Source: Streptomyces sp. NRRL F-5126 (lineage in GTDB: Bacteria; Actinomycetota; Actinomycetes; Streptomycetales; Streptomycetaceae). From it: DNA of 64,000 nt. Of this stretch, positions 27,299-35,953 are shown piece by piece; the stretch's first letter is position 1; each line of letters opens with the position of its first letter. Position numbers and translations under genes: made by a program. The notes beneath the pieces were generated by a model. It was not told where the DNA came from. It did no database searches and saw only the letters and a list, made by a program, of their open reading frames with translations. Where the stretch lies: the NCBI RefSeq assembly GCF_000721265.1, contig NZ_JOFZ01000007.1, positions 310,001-374,000 of the forward strand, written 5' to 3'.

Positions 27299-28185
27299 TG
27301 GACACCCTCGTACTCCTCACCATGACCGGGCTCGGCCTCGGTGCCCTGTACTTCCTCATCGCCTCCGGTCTCTCGCTGATCTTCGGCCTCATGGACGTAC
27401 TCAACTTCGCCCACGGCGCCCTGCTGTCCATGGGCGCCTACGCCTGCTGGTGGGCGGCCTCCGGAAACCTGCCCGGCGCGGGCCCGCACGGCGCTGGGTT
27501 CGTCCTCGCCGTCGCCTTCGGCGTCGCCACGGGCACGCTTGCCGCAGCGGCCCTGGAAGTGGGTGTCGTAAGGCCGCTGTACGAGAGGCCCCGCGAGCAG
27601 GTGCTCGCCACGGTCGGCGTCGGCCTCGCCGTGCCCGCCCTGCTGTCCGGCATCTGGGGCACCGACGCTCGCACGTTCCCGGCACCGGACGCCCTGTCCG
27701 GGACCGTCACCCTGCTCGGCGCACGGGTCCCCGCCAACCGGATCCTGCTGATCGGATGCGCCCTCGCCGTCCTCCTGGGGCTGCGCCTCCTGCTCGGACG
27801 CACCCGCGCGGGCCTCGTCGTAAGGGCGGGTGTGCAGGACCGCGCCATGGTCAGCGCCCTCGGCATCGACGTCCGCCGCGCCTTCACCCTCGTCTTCGCG
27901 CTCGGCGGGGCCCTCGCCGCGCTCGGCGGCGCCCTCGGAGGGCTGTACTTCGGCGAGGTCGACCCCGGCCGGGGCACCTCGCTGCTGATCTACGCCTTCG
28001 TCGTGGTCGTCGTCGGCGGCATGAGCTCGGTCACCGGCGCCGCTGCTGCCTGCGTGGCCGTCGGCCTCCTCCAGCAGTTCGCCAACTACTTCACGACCGC
28101 CGGCCTCGGTGACCTGGCCGTCGTCGTCCTGCTCGCCGTCGTGCTCCTCGTCCGCCCCCGCGGCCTGATGGGAAGGCTCACCTGA
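27298..28185 (+). CDS. Liv-type ABC transporter permease (LivH-like)
   Basis: A 295-residue integral membrane protein whose ATG overlaps the upstream TGA. About eight hydrophobic helices are visible. LIASGLSLIFGLMDVLNFAHGALLS near the N-terminus, quoted here only in part as IFGLMDVLNFAHGAL, is the LivH family signature, and RAGVQDRAMVSALGIDVRR corresponds to the conserved cytoplasmic loop that contacts the ATPases. It forms half of the translocation pore with the LivM-like protein encoded next. Confidence 0.92.
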
Positions 28186-29351
28186 TGTCCTCCACCCCGC
28201 CGCACGACGCCGTGGACCGCACACACCCGGCGCGAGGCACCCGAGGGCTGCTGCGCCTGTGGCCGACCGCGCTGCTCATCGCCGCCGCCGCGGTGCCGTT
28301 CGGCTCCTTCCCGCTGCCCGGACTGCTCGCCGGACCGGTCGGCAGCCCGGGAAATCTGCAACTGCTCGCCCTGTGCCTGCTGTTCGGTGCGCTGGCCACC
28401 GGCTACGACCTGCTGCTCGGGCGCGCGGGACTGCTCTCCTTCGGGCACGTCCTCTACTTCGCCTTCGGTGCGTACGCCACCAACACCGTCATGCTCGAAG
28501 CACACCTGCCGTTCCCCGTCGCGGCCCTCATCGGGGTGCTCGCCGGCACGGCGCTGTCCGCTGCGCTCGGTGCCGTCAGCCTGCGGGTGTCCGGCATCGG
28601 GTTCTCCATGGTCACGCTCGCCTTCGCGCAGGCCTTCTCCATCGTCGTCTCGCGCGACCCCGGCGGCCTCACGGGCGGCGAGGAGGGCCGCGCCGCCCCC
28701 GCGGATCTCCTGCCGGGCGGCTTCGTCGGGATCGACCACACGGCCGATCTGTACTGGCTGGCACTGGGCTGTCTCCTGCTCACCCTCGGCGTGAGCGCGT
28801 GGGCGCTGCGCTCACCGCTCGGACGCGTGTGGGACGGCATCAGCCAGAACGAGCAGCGCGTCGAGGTGCTCGGCCTGCGGCCCTACGGGTTCAAACTGAC
28901 GGCGTTCGTGATCGCCGGCGCACTCGCGGCGCTCGCCGGCACGGTGCACCTGCTGCTCACCGGCGGAGCCACGCCCGGCACCACAACGACCGACTTCAGC
29001 CTCTCCCTGCTGGTGATGGTCGTCCTCGGCGGATCGGGAAGCCGATGGGGACCGATGATCGGCGGCATCCTCTACACCTGGGCCGACCAGCGGCTCTCGG
29101 ACGTGGCGGGCTCGGGCGCCGTCGCCTCGCTGCCCGGCGTCCTGCGCGTGCCCCTGTCCCAGCCGCTGTTCCTGCTCGGCGCGCTGTTCGTGGTGGTCGT
29201 CGCCGTCCTGCCGGGCGGCCTGGCGCGGCTGCCCGCACGGATCGCCGCCGCGCGGCGCGAGAAGGCTGCCCGAACCCGGCCGGCGGACGCCACACCGCCC
29301 GCCCGGGAGGCCGCGGGCACGGCACGGGCAGGCGGCCGCCACGACGCTTGA
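28185..29351 (+). CDS. Liv-type ABC transporter permease (LivM-like)
   Basis: A 388-residue membrane protein starting with ATG at 28185, overlapping the preceding stop by one base. LLGRAGLLSFGHVLYFAFGA is the LivM signature, followed by ISQNEQRVEVLGLRPYGFK (ATPase-contact loop) and about ten hydrophobic segments. The C-terminal 50 residues are a charged, Ala/Arg-rich tail beyond the usual LivM end. This is the last gene of the five-gene importer operon; it ends 14 bases before the convergent regulator gene, with no obvious terminator between them. Confidence 0.92.
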   Translation: MSSTPPHDAVDRTHPARGTRGLLRLWPTALLIAAAAVPFGSFPLPGLLAGPVGSPGNLQLLALCLLFGALATGYDLLLGRAGLLSFGHVLYFAFGAYATNTVMLEAHLPFPVAALIGVLAGTALSAALGAVSLRVSGIGFSMVTLAFAQAFSIVVSRDPGGLTGGEEGRAAPADLLPGGFVGIDHTADLYWLALGCLLLTLGVSAWALRSPLGRVWDGISQNEQRVEVLGLRPYGFKLTAFVIAGALAALAGTVHLLLTGGATPGTTTTDFSLSLLVMVVLGGSGSRWGPMIGGILYTWADQRLSDVAGSGAVASLPGVLRVPLSQPLFLLGALFVVVVAVLPGGLARLPARIAAARREKAARTRPADATPPAREAAGTARAGGRHDA

Positions 29352-29365
29352 GTCCCGCCCCTGCC

Positions 29366-31399
29366 TCAGGGCGTGACCGCCAGCAGTTGAAGCCGCAGGG
29401 CGAGTTGCAGTTCGAGGGCCCGGTCGGGGCGGTTCCAGTCCCGGCCGAGCAGCGCCTGCACGCGGTCGAGGCGCTGCACCACCGTGTTGACGTGCACGTG
29501 CAGTTCATCCTTCGCACGGGTCAGGCTCCCCCCGCAGCCGAAGTAGGCGCCGAGCGTGCGCACGAGCTCCGTGCCGCGCTGCGCGTCGTAGCGCAGCACG
29601 GGGCCCAGCACGGACTCGACGAACGCCCCCACATCGTGGCCGTCGCCCAGCACCACGCCGAGGAAGCCGAGCTCCGGAGTGCTCGCCCCCTCGCCCGTCC
29701 TGCCGAGCACGTGCATCGCCCGCAGGCAGCGGCACGCCTCCTCGTGCGCCGCGGCCAGCGCGGCAGGGCCACGCGCCGGCCCGGCAGCGGCGACGGTGAC
29801 CGGCGCGCCGACGAAGGCACCGAGCCGCTCGGCGGCATCCCTGGCCGCAGCCCCTGCCGCCCCCGCCGCCGGACCCGAGGGCTCCGCGCCACCGCCGTCC
29901 GCGCTGCCCGGCCCGATCTGTTCGTCCCCCGGCCCGCAGGACAGCAGCAGCACCAGGGCGCCGCGGTGCTCGGCCCCGACGCTGCCCGGCCTGCGGCCGA
30001 AGAGGTACGGAACCGCCGCGGCGCTCAGGCGCTCCCGTGCCCGGTCCGAAGTCTGCGCCACCAGCACCAGCAGGGGCCGCTCCAGATCGATGCCGAGGCG
30101 GCGTCCTCGCTCGCAAAGACCCGCCGGATCGCGCTCCGGGAACTCGAGCAGATCTGCGACGAGTTCGCCGCGAACCCGGTTCTCGGTCTCCGCGACGGTG
30201 CGCCGCAGCAGCAGGAGCAGCCCCGTCACCACACCGGCCCGCTCGAACAGCCGCCGGTCGGCGTCCTGCAGCCGGCGGCGGCCGTACAGCACGATGACGG
30301 CGAGCATCTCCTGGCCGGCGAGCACCGCGCACACCCACCGGCCGCCACGGTGCACGGCGCGCGCCGTGGCCCGCGACTCGTCCGCCGACGCGGCCAGCCA
30401 CGCGGCGTCGACGCTGCCCGCGGCGAACTCGCCACCGTCCTGGCGCACCGCGGCAAGCAGCGCACCACCCGGGTCGTGCATGGTGATCGGACCGTCGAGC
30501 AGCGTGGCGACCGCGGCCGCCACGTCCCGCACGTCCCCACCGCGCAGTACGAGGTCGGTCAGGCGGTCATGGGCCTCCTCGGCGCGCTGCAGCGCGGCGG
30601 AGTGCTCCCGCACCACCTCGTTGGCCGCCGCCAGCTCCTGATTGGCGGCGGCCAGGTCCTCCAGCGCATGCCGGGTGTCGGCGAGCGCACCCGCCGTGTC
30701 GATCGCGATCGCCGCGTGCGCGGCGAGCGACGACAGCAGCGCCACCTCGTCCTGGCCGAAAGGGCGCGGCGCACGGTCGGCGGCGAAGAGCACCCCGATG
30801 ACCTTGCCCGCGCCACCCCGCCGGGAGCCGAGCAGCAGCGGGACGCCCAGGATGCCGACGAGCCCCTCGTCGACGACACCGGCGTCGATGGTGCGAGTGT
30901 GGTGGAAGCGCTCGTCGGTGCGGTAGTCGGGGGTGGCGTACGGGCTCGCCGTCTGCGCGACGAGCCCGCCGAGTCCCTCGCCGAGTTCGAGGCGCAGGTG
31001 CTGGAAGACCGGCGAGACGGAGCCGTCCGTCACCCGCATGTAGGTGTCGCCCGCCTCCTCGTCCGGCAGCGTCAGGTACGCGGTGTCGGTGCCCAGCAGC
31101 ATCCGCGCCCGGCGCACGATCGCCTTCAGCACGGCGTCGAGGTCCGTGGACGCGGCCAGGTCGCCGGCCGTGTCGAACAGGGCGGCCAGTTCCTGCTCCC
31201 TGCGCCGGTGCTGGCGCAGGGAGCCCCTGACACGCAGGGCCGAGCCCGTCGCACGCTCCACTTCGAGGAGGTCGGCCGCGCCCACGCCCGCGCCGCGGGC
31301 GGTGGCCGCGACGGCCCTCAGCGCGTCGGCGGGCGCGTCGGCGGCCAGCAGGTCGAGCAGGCGCCTCAGGTGCGGGGCGGCGGAGACGGCTTCGGGCAT
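29366..31399 (-). CDS. GAF-domain PucR/CdaR-type transcriptional regulator
   Basis: A 677-residue cytoplasmic regulator. A GAF sensor domain lies at about residues 75-225 (ELAALFDTAGDLAASTDLDAVL, then LGVPLLLGSRRG), then a predicted coiled-coil linker (about 225-275), a second ligand-binding region, and a GGDEF-like CdaR region. The C-terminus has the PucR helix-turn-helix: LVRTLGAYFGCGGSLTRAK followed by LHVHVNTVVQRLDRVQALLG. Members usually activate catabolic or transport genes in response to a small-molecule inducer. Placed between the Liv-type operon and the MHS transporter, it is the likely regulator of this 3-hydroxybutyrate-associated locus. The inducer is unknown. Confidence 0.88.
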   Translation of the reverse strand: MPEAVSAAPHLRRLLDLLAADAPADALRAVAATARGAGVGAADLLEVERATGSALRVRGSLRQHRRREQELAALFDTAGDLAASTDLDAVLKAIVRRARMLLGTDTAYLTLPDEEAGDTYMRVTDGSVSPVFQHLRLELGEGLGGLVAQTASPYATPDYRTDERFHHTRTIDAGVVDEGLVGILGVPLLLGSRRGGAGKVIGVLFAADRAPRPFGQDEVALLSSLAAHAAIAIDTAGALADTRHALEDLAAANQELAAANEVVREHSAALQRAEEAHDRLTDLVLRGGDVRDVAAAVATLLDGPITMHDPGGALLAAVRQDGGEFAAGSVDAAWLAASADESRATARAVHRGGRWVCAVLAGQEMLAVIVLYGRRRLQDADRRLFERAGVVTGLLLLLRRTVAETENRVRGELVADLLEFPERDPAGLCERGRRLGIDLERPLLVLVAQTSDRARERLSAAAVPYLFGRRPGSVGAEHRGALVLLLSCGPGDEQIGPGSADGGGAEPSGPAAGAAGAAARDAAERLGAFVGAPVTVAAAGPARGPAALAAAHEEACRCLRAMHVLGRTGEGASTPELGFLGVVLGDGHDVGAFVESVLGPVLRYDAQRGTELVRTLGAYFGCGGSLTRAKDELHVHVNTVVQRLDRVQALLGRDWNRPDRALELQLALRLQLLAVTP

Positions 31400-31436
31400 G
31401 GGGGCTCACCAGGGTGCGTGACGGATGGTGCGGGGA

Positions 31437-31462
31437 CGTCCCGGCGCGTCCCCGCCGGGACG
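31437..31462 (-). terminator. hairpin downstream of the MHS transporter gene
   Basis: CGTCCCGG (31437-31444) and CCGGGACG (31455-31462) form an 8-bp stem in the 124-base gap between the transporter stop and the regulator start. A second inverted repeat (GAGCGGACGGC at 31508-31518 with GCCGTCCGCTC at 31537-31547) spans the transporter stop codon. Either could reduce read-through. Confidence 0.45.
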
Positions 31463-31523
31463 AGGGCCCGGCAAGCCTAACGGCTCGGCCGCGACGGCCA
31501 GGGGCACGAGCGGACGGCCGGCC

Positions 31524-32915
31524 TCAGCCGGCCGAAGCCGTCCGCTCGCCCGCCGGCGCGGCGCCGGCCGGGGAACGCCCACCGTCGTCCTCCCCGATGG
31601 CCGTGAGGTCGCGGCCCCGGGTCTCCCGTGCCGCGATGACCGCGATGACCGTCACGACTGCCGCGACGCTGACGTACAGGGCGATCGGCCGCGCGCTGCC
31701 GTAGGCTCCCAGTAGCGCGGTGGCGATCAGCGGTGCGGGCGCACCGGCCACCACCGACGAGAGCTGCGCCCCGATGGAGGCGCCCGAGTAGCGCATGCGG
31801 GTCGCGAACAGCTCGGAGAAGAAGGCCGCTTGAGGCGCGTACATGGCGCTGTGGAAGAACAGGCCGACGGTCACGGCGACCGCCAGCACGGGGAAGGACC
31901 TCGTGTCGGCCAGGGCGAAGAACGCCCACGCCCAGGCGCCCACCCCGACAGCGCCGAACAGGTACACCGGCTTGCGGCCCAGCCGGTCGGAGGCCGCCCC
32001 GAAGAGCGGGATCAGGCAGAACTGGACGGCGGAGCCGATCAGGACGGCGTTCAGGGCCGTCTGCTCGTCGAGCTTCAGGTGGTCCACGCAGTAGGCCAGG
32101 ATGAAGGCCGTCAGGATGTAGTAGGAGATGTTCTCCGCGATCCGCGCTCCCATGGCGACGACGATGTCCCGCCAGTGCCGGCGCACGACGGAGACCAGCG
32201 GCAGCCGCTCCGCGCCCTCCTTCTCCTTGCGCGCCTCGGCCTTGGCGAGCGCCTCCTTGAACACCGGCGACTCGTCCACACTCAGGCGTACCCACAGGCC
32301 GATGCCCACCAGCACCGACGAGGCGAGGAACGACACCCGCCAGCCCCACGCCTCGAAGGACGACGGGCTCAGGACGCCGGTGAGCAGCGACAGCACACCA
32401 ACGGCGAGCAGGTTGCCCGCGGGTGCGCCGCCCTGCGGCCAGGACGCCCAGAACCCGCGGCGCCTGGTGTCGCCGTGCTCGGAGACCAGGAGGACGGCGC
32501 CGCCCCACTCGCCGCCCAGCGCGAAGCCCTGGACGAGACGCAGCACGGTCAGCAAGACAGGCGCGGCCACGCCGATGGTGTGGTAACCGGGCACGCAGCC
32601 GATGAGGACGCTGGACCCGCCCATCATCATGAGGCTGACCACGAGCAGCTTCTTGCGGCCGATGCGGTCCCCGAAGTGCCCGAACACCATGGCACCGAGA
32701 GGACGGGCCGCGAAGCCGATGGCATAGGTCAGGAAGGAGAGCAGGGTCCCGGTGAGCGGGTCGGAGCCGGGGAAGAACACCTTGCCGAAGACCAGGGCGG
32801 CGGCTGAGCCGTAGAGAAAGTAGTCGTACCACTCGATGGTGGTGCCGACGAGGGACGCGGCGACGACGCGTGTCAGTCTGGCGGTGGCTGGTGGAGCGGA
32901 CGGCGAGGCGGCCAT
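31524..32915 (-). CDS. MFS transporter of the metabolite:H+ symporter (MHS) family
   Basis: A 463-residue protein with 12 predicted membrane helices. Family signatures are GTTIEWYDYFLYGSAAALVF in the first helix, GHFGDRIGRKKLLVVSLMMM (MFS loop 2-3 motif), and LRLVQGFALGGEWGGAVLLV. MHS members import carboxylates and zwitterions such as citrate, alpha-ketoglutarate, proline/betaine, shikimate or short-chain acids with protons. Between the 3-hydroxybutyrate dehydrogenase gene and the PucR-type regulator, the likely cargo is 3-hydroxybutyrate or a similar acid; this is inferred from context. ATG at 32915 follows GGAAG. Confidence 0.9.
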   Translation of the reverse strand: MAASPSAPPATARLTRVVAASLVGTTIEWYDYFLYGSAAALVFGKVFFPGSDPLTGTLLSFLTYAIGFAARPLGAMVFGHFGDRIGRKKLLVVSLMMMGGSSVLIGCVPGYHTIGVAAPVLLTVLRLVQGFALGGEWGGAVLLVSEHGDTRRRGFWASWPQGGAPAGNLLAVGVLSLLTGVLSPSSFEAWGWRVSFLASSVLVGIGLWVRLSVDESPVFKEALAKAEARKEKEGAERLPLVSVVRRHWRDIVVAMGARIAENISYYILTAFILAYCVDHLKLDEQTALNAVLIGSAVQFCLIPLFGAASDRLGRKPVYLFGAVGVGAWAWAFFALADTRSFPVLAVAVTVGLFFHSAMYAPQAAFFSELFATRMRYSGASIGAQLSSVVAGAPAPLIATALLGAYGSARPIALYVSVAAVVTVIAVIAARETRGRDLTAIGEDDGGRSPAGAAPAGERTASAG

Positions 32916-33075
32916 GGGTCACTACTTCCGGCTGGACGACGGGTCGTTGGATGTCGCCACACGGTAGGAAGCGGTCGATCGGCCACCCATGTGGCGGTGC
33001 ACCACAATCGGTGCGGCGGGGGAGTGGCGCGCCAACATGCGGCGCGGTGGGACGCGCGGCACGGGCCGCGTCGCG

Positions 33076-33855
33076 TCAGTGGGCGGTCCAGCCGCCGTCG
33101 ATCGCTAGGCTGGTCCCGGTGATGTACGAGGTGTCGGGGCCGCACAGCCACAGGACGGCGCGGGCGACCTCCTCCGGCTCGATGAGGCGCTTGACCGCGG
33201 TGTGTTCGAGCATGACGCGTCCGATCACCTCGTCCTCGGACAGGCCGTGCGCGCGGGCCTGGTCGGCGATCTGCCGCTCGACCAGGGGCGTGCGCACATA
33301 GGCGGGGTTGACGCAGTTGCTGGTGACGCCGTGCGGTGCCCCTTCCAGGGCGACCACCTTGCTGAGCCCCTCCAGGGCGTGTTTCGCGGTCACGTAGGCC
33401 GACTTGTAGAGGCTGGCGCGCAGCCCGTGCACAGACGAGACGTTCACGACCCGCCCCCAGCCACGCTCGTACATCCCCGGCAGTGTGCGGTGCAGAATGC
33501 GGAACGGCGCCTCGACCATGATCCGCTGCATGAGCGCGAACCGATCGGGCGGGAAGTCGTGGACGGCGTCGATGTGCTGGATCCCCGCGTTGTTGACCAC
33601 GATGTCCACGTCGGCCGGCAGGGAGTCCACGGCGCGCGCATCGGACAGGTCGACGACGTGCGCGCTGCCCCCGGCCGCGGCCGCGGCCTTTCCCGCCTCA
33701 TCGGCGCTGATGTCGACGACGTGCACGTGGCTGCCCGCCGCCGCAAGGGCGAGCGCGCAGGCCAGCCCGATCCCGCTCGCCGCCCCGGTGACCAGGGCCG
33801 TCCTGCCGGTCAGGTACCTGTCCGGTCGTGCTACCGGATCTTGCATGCTGTCCAT
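33076..33855 (-). CDS. bdhA: 3-hydroxybutyrate dehydrogenase (SDR family)
   Basis: A 259-residue short-chain dehydrogenase. ATG at 33855 is used; an in-frame ATG three codons later is possible. The NAD-binding motif TGAASGIG, NNAGIQHIDAVHDFP, VVNVSSVHGLRAS and the catalytic YVTAKHAL (Tyr-x3-Lys) are present. GIQHIDAVHDFP and NPAYVRTPLVERQIADQA are characteristic of D-3-hydroxybutyrate dehydrogenase, where the conserved Gln, His and Lys hold the substrate carboxylate. It oxidises 3-hydroxybutyrate to acetoacetate with NAD+ in the cytoplasm. The divergent PHB depolymerase gene supplies the substrate, and the CoA-transferase genes 9 kb away supply the next step. Confidence 0.92.
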   Translation of the reverse strand: MDSMQDPVARPDRYLTGRTALVTGAASGIGLACALALAAAGSHVHVVDISADEAGKAAAAAGGSAHVVDLSDARAVDSLPADVDIVVNNAGIQHIDAVHDFPPDRFALMQRIMVEAPFRILHRTLPGMYERGWGRVVNVSSVHGLRASLYKSAYVTAKHALEGLSKVVALEGAPHGVTSNCVNPAYVRTPLVERQIADQARAHGLSEDEVIGRVMLEHTAVKRLIEPEEVARAVLWLCGPDTSYITGTSLAIDGGWTAH

Positions 33856-34151
33856 GACCGCCACCGTAGGAAGGCGGGGGCATCGCGTCACACGTGATCG
33901 CCGCACACAAAGGCAGCGGCGTGTGTGGCCCTTGCCGCCATGGCGGCGACCGCCGCAGGCCTCGGCCGGACAGCGCCGCGCCCACCGGAGCACCGGGCAA
34001 CGGGTCGGCTCACCACCGCCGTGGCACAGGAGCCGTCGTCCCATGCCATGTCCGCGCCCGGGCGCGCGTCCTAACGTCCGCCGGAACAAACCGCGTTACG
34101 GCGCCCAGCAGGCCACGCCACATCCACCGCCACCCCTCCCAGGAGCCTCCC

Positions 34152-35645
34152 ATGCACCCACCGTCCGCACACCGCGACAGCCGGCGCACGCTCGCGACCG
34201 CGTGCGTCGCCACCCTGGCCCTCCTCCTCGGCGTGCTCGGGCTCGCCGCGCCCGCCTCAGCTCGCACGGGCGCCGCCGCCGGCACCTTCCAGCAGGTCAC
34301 CGACTTCGGCTCGAACCCCGGCAACCTGCAGATGTACGAGTACGCGCCGGTCGGCCTGCCCTCGGGCGCGCCGGTCGTGGTCGCCCTGCACGGCTGCACC
34401 CAGTCCGCGAGCGACTACTACAACGACTCGGGCTGGGCGAAGTTCGCCGACCAGTGGAAGTTCGCCGTCGTTTTCCCCCAGACGACCACGGCCAACAACA
34501 TCGAGAAGTGTTTCAGCTGGTTCGACTCCTCCAAGGACACCCGCGGCAACGGCGAAGCGGCCTCGATCCTCGCGATGGTCACCCACGCCGAGCAGCAGTT
34601 CGCCGGCGACACCCACCGCGTCTACGTGACCGGCCTGTCGGCGGGCGCCGGCATGACGGCGGACCTGCTCGCCGACTACCCGGACGTCTTCGCCGGCGGC
34701 TCCGTCGACTCAGGCCTGCCCGCGCAGTGCGCTACGACGCTCACCGCGGCGAGCGGCTGCCAGATGAACGACCAGCACCTGACTCCCGCGCAGTGGGGCA
34801 AGAAGGTCAAGGACTCCGACCCGGGTTACAGCGGGCCCTGGCCGCGGGTGGCCATCTGGCAGGGGACTGCCGACTACACGGTGTATCCGGTCAACGCCAC
34901 CGAACTGGTGGCCCAGTGGACCGACGTGTGGGGGATCGGGCAGACCCCGTCCAGCACCAGGTCACTGCCGGGATCCACGACGGAGACCCTGTACAACGAC
35001 GGCACCGGCGCGCCGGCTGTCGCCTCGTTCTCGATCTCCGGCATGGGCCACGGCCTGGCCATCGACCCGGGATCCGGCGCCGGCCAGTGCGGGGCGACGG
35101 GTGCGTACTTCCTCGACACGATCTGCTCCTCCTACTACACCGCCCTCTTCTGGGGTCTCGACGGCCCCGGCGGAGGCGGGGGAGGCGGCACCGGGTCACT
35201 TCCGGCGCCTTCGAGCCTGACGGTGACCGCGACCACGGACACCACCGCCGCACTGTCATGGGACGCGGTGGACTCGGCGGCCTCGTACACCGTCTACCGC
35301 GACGGCACCGAGACCGGCACGGCCACCTCGACCCACTACACCGACACGGGCCTGACCGCGGGCACCGCCTACACGTACACCGTCGCCGCGGTGGACCCCT
35401 CGGGCGCCGCGGGGGCCGCTTCGAGCGCCGTCACGGCCACCACCACCGGCGGCTTCACCCCGCGGTGCTTCACGGCGGACAACTACGACCAGGTCGCCGC
35501 GGGCCGGGCGACGACCAGCGGCGGATACGTGTACGCGGCCGGTTCGGGGCAGGCGATGGGCTTGTACAACGTCTTCGTCACCCACACACTCGAAGAGACC
35601 GCGCCGGACCACTACGTCGTCGCGGACGCCGGCTGCCCGGCCTGA
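34152..35645 (+). CDS. secreted polyhydroxybutyrate depolymerase with FnIII and C-terminal binding domain
   Basis: A 497-residue exported esterase; ATG at 34152 follows AGGAG. After a signal peptide (1-37, ending APASA), the catalytic domain shows the oxyanion-hole HGCTQSASDYYNDSGW (80 onward), the lipase box GLSAGAG with nucleophile S163, and the His region ISGMGHGLAID near residue 299. This order (catalytic domain type 2 with the pentapeptide after the oxyanion His) is that of extracellular PHB depolymerases. A Gly-rich linker, an FnIII domain (about 349-431) and a C-terminal substrate-binding domain (about 433-497, ending VADAGCPA) follow, as in denatured-PHA depolymerases. It degrades PHB granules outside the cell to 3-hydroxybutyrate and oligomers. 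Confidence 0.93.
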   Translation: MHPPSAHRDSRRTLATACVATLALLLGVLGLAAPASARTGAAAGTFQQVTDFGSNPGNLQMYEYAPVGLPSGAPVVVALHGCTQSASDYYNDSGWAKFADQWKFAVVFPQTTTANNIEKCFSWFDSSKDTRGNGEAASILAMVTHAEQQFAGDTHRVYVTGLSAGAGMTADLLADYPDVFAGGSVDSGLPAQCATTLTAASGCQMNDQHLTPAQWGKKVKDSDPGYSGPWPRVAIWQGTADYTVYPVNATELVAQWTDVWGIGQTPSSTRSLPGSTTETLYNDGTGAPAVASFSISGMGHGLAIDPGSGAGQCGATGAYFLDTICSSYYTALFWGLDGPGGGGGGGTGSLPAPSSLTVTATTDTTAALSWDAVDSAASYTVYRDGTETGTATSTHYTDTGLTAGTAYTYTVAAVDPSGAAGAASSAVTATTTGGFTPRCFTADNYDQVAAGRATTSGGYVYAAGSGQAMGLYNVFVTHTLEETAPDHYVVADAGCPA

Positions 35646-35953
35646 CCGCGCCGGACGCCGCGCCGCTCACCGAAGCGGCCAGCAGGCGGCCCCGCCACCG
35701 CCCGGGCCGCCGGGCAATCCGAAGGGCAGCGCGGGGCGGCCGTTGACCAGAGTCGCACGACCGTGCGACACTCGTTTGGCCGGTCCGGATTCGTTGGCGG
35801 GACGGGCTCTGGGAGACCTGCGGAGAGCGGCGGTGTCTGCGCCGGGCGGACCACGTCACGTGCAGACAGGCCTCGGGGCCCCGGACGGGCCCGCCATACC
35901 GGCGGTATGCGGCAGGAGTCCTCCGGCCCCCGAATCTCTAAGGAGAAACGGCA
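35646..35953 (+). other. leader region of the acyl-CoA ligase operon (308 bases)
   Basis: Between the PHB depolymerase stop and the acyl-CoA ligase start. It contains the TetR-type operator at 35750-35773 with a TTGACC -35-like sequence at 35743-35748, and ends with AAGGAG before the ligase ATG. That implies a leader of roughly 170 bases. No additional coding region is supported. Confidence 0.55.
35750..35773. promoter_or_regulatory. TetR-type operator, copy 1 (acyl-CoA ligase promoter)
   Basis: Arms GTCGCACG and CGTGCGAC form a perfect 8-bp inverted repeat with a 2-base centre (35752-35769). Over 24 bases the site aligns without gaps to 42181-42204: GAGTCGC(A/G)C, four variable bases, GTGCGAC(A/T)CT. 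It lies directly after a TTGACC -35-like element, where a repressor would block the ligase operon. The cognate regulator is probably the TetR protein encoded at 41518-42144. Confidence 0.78.
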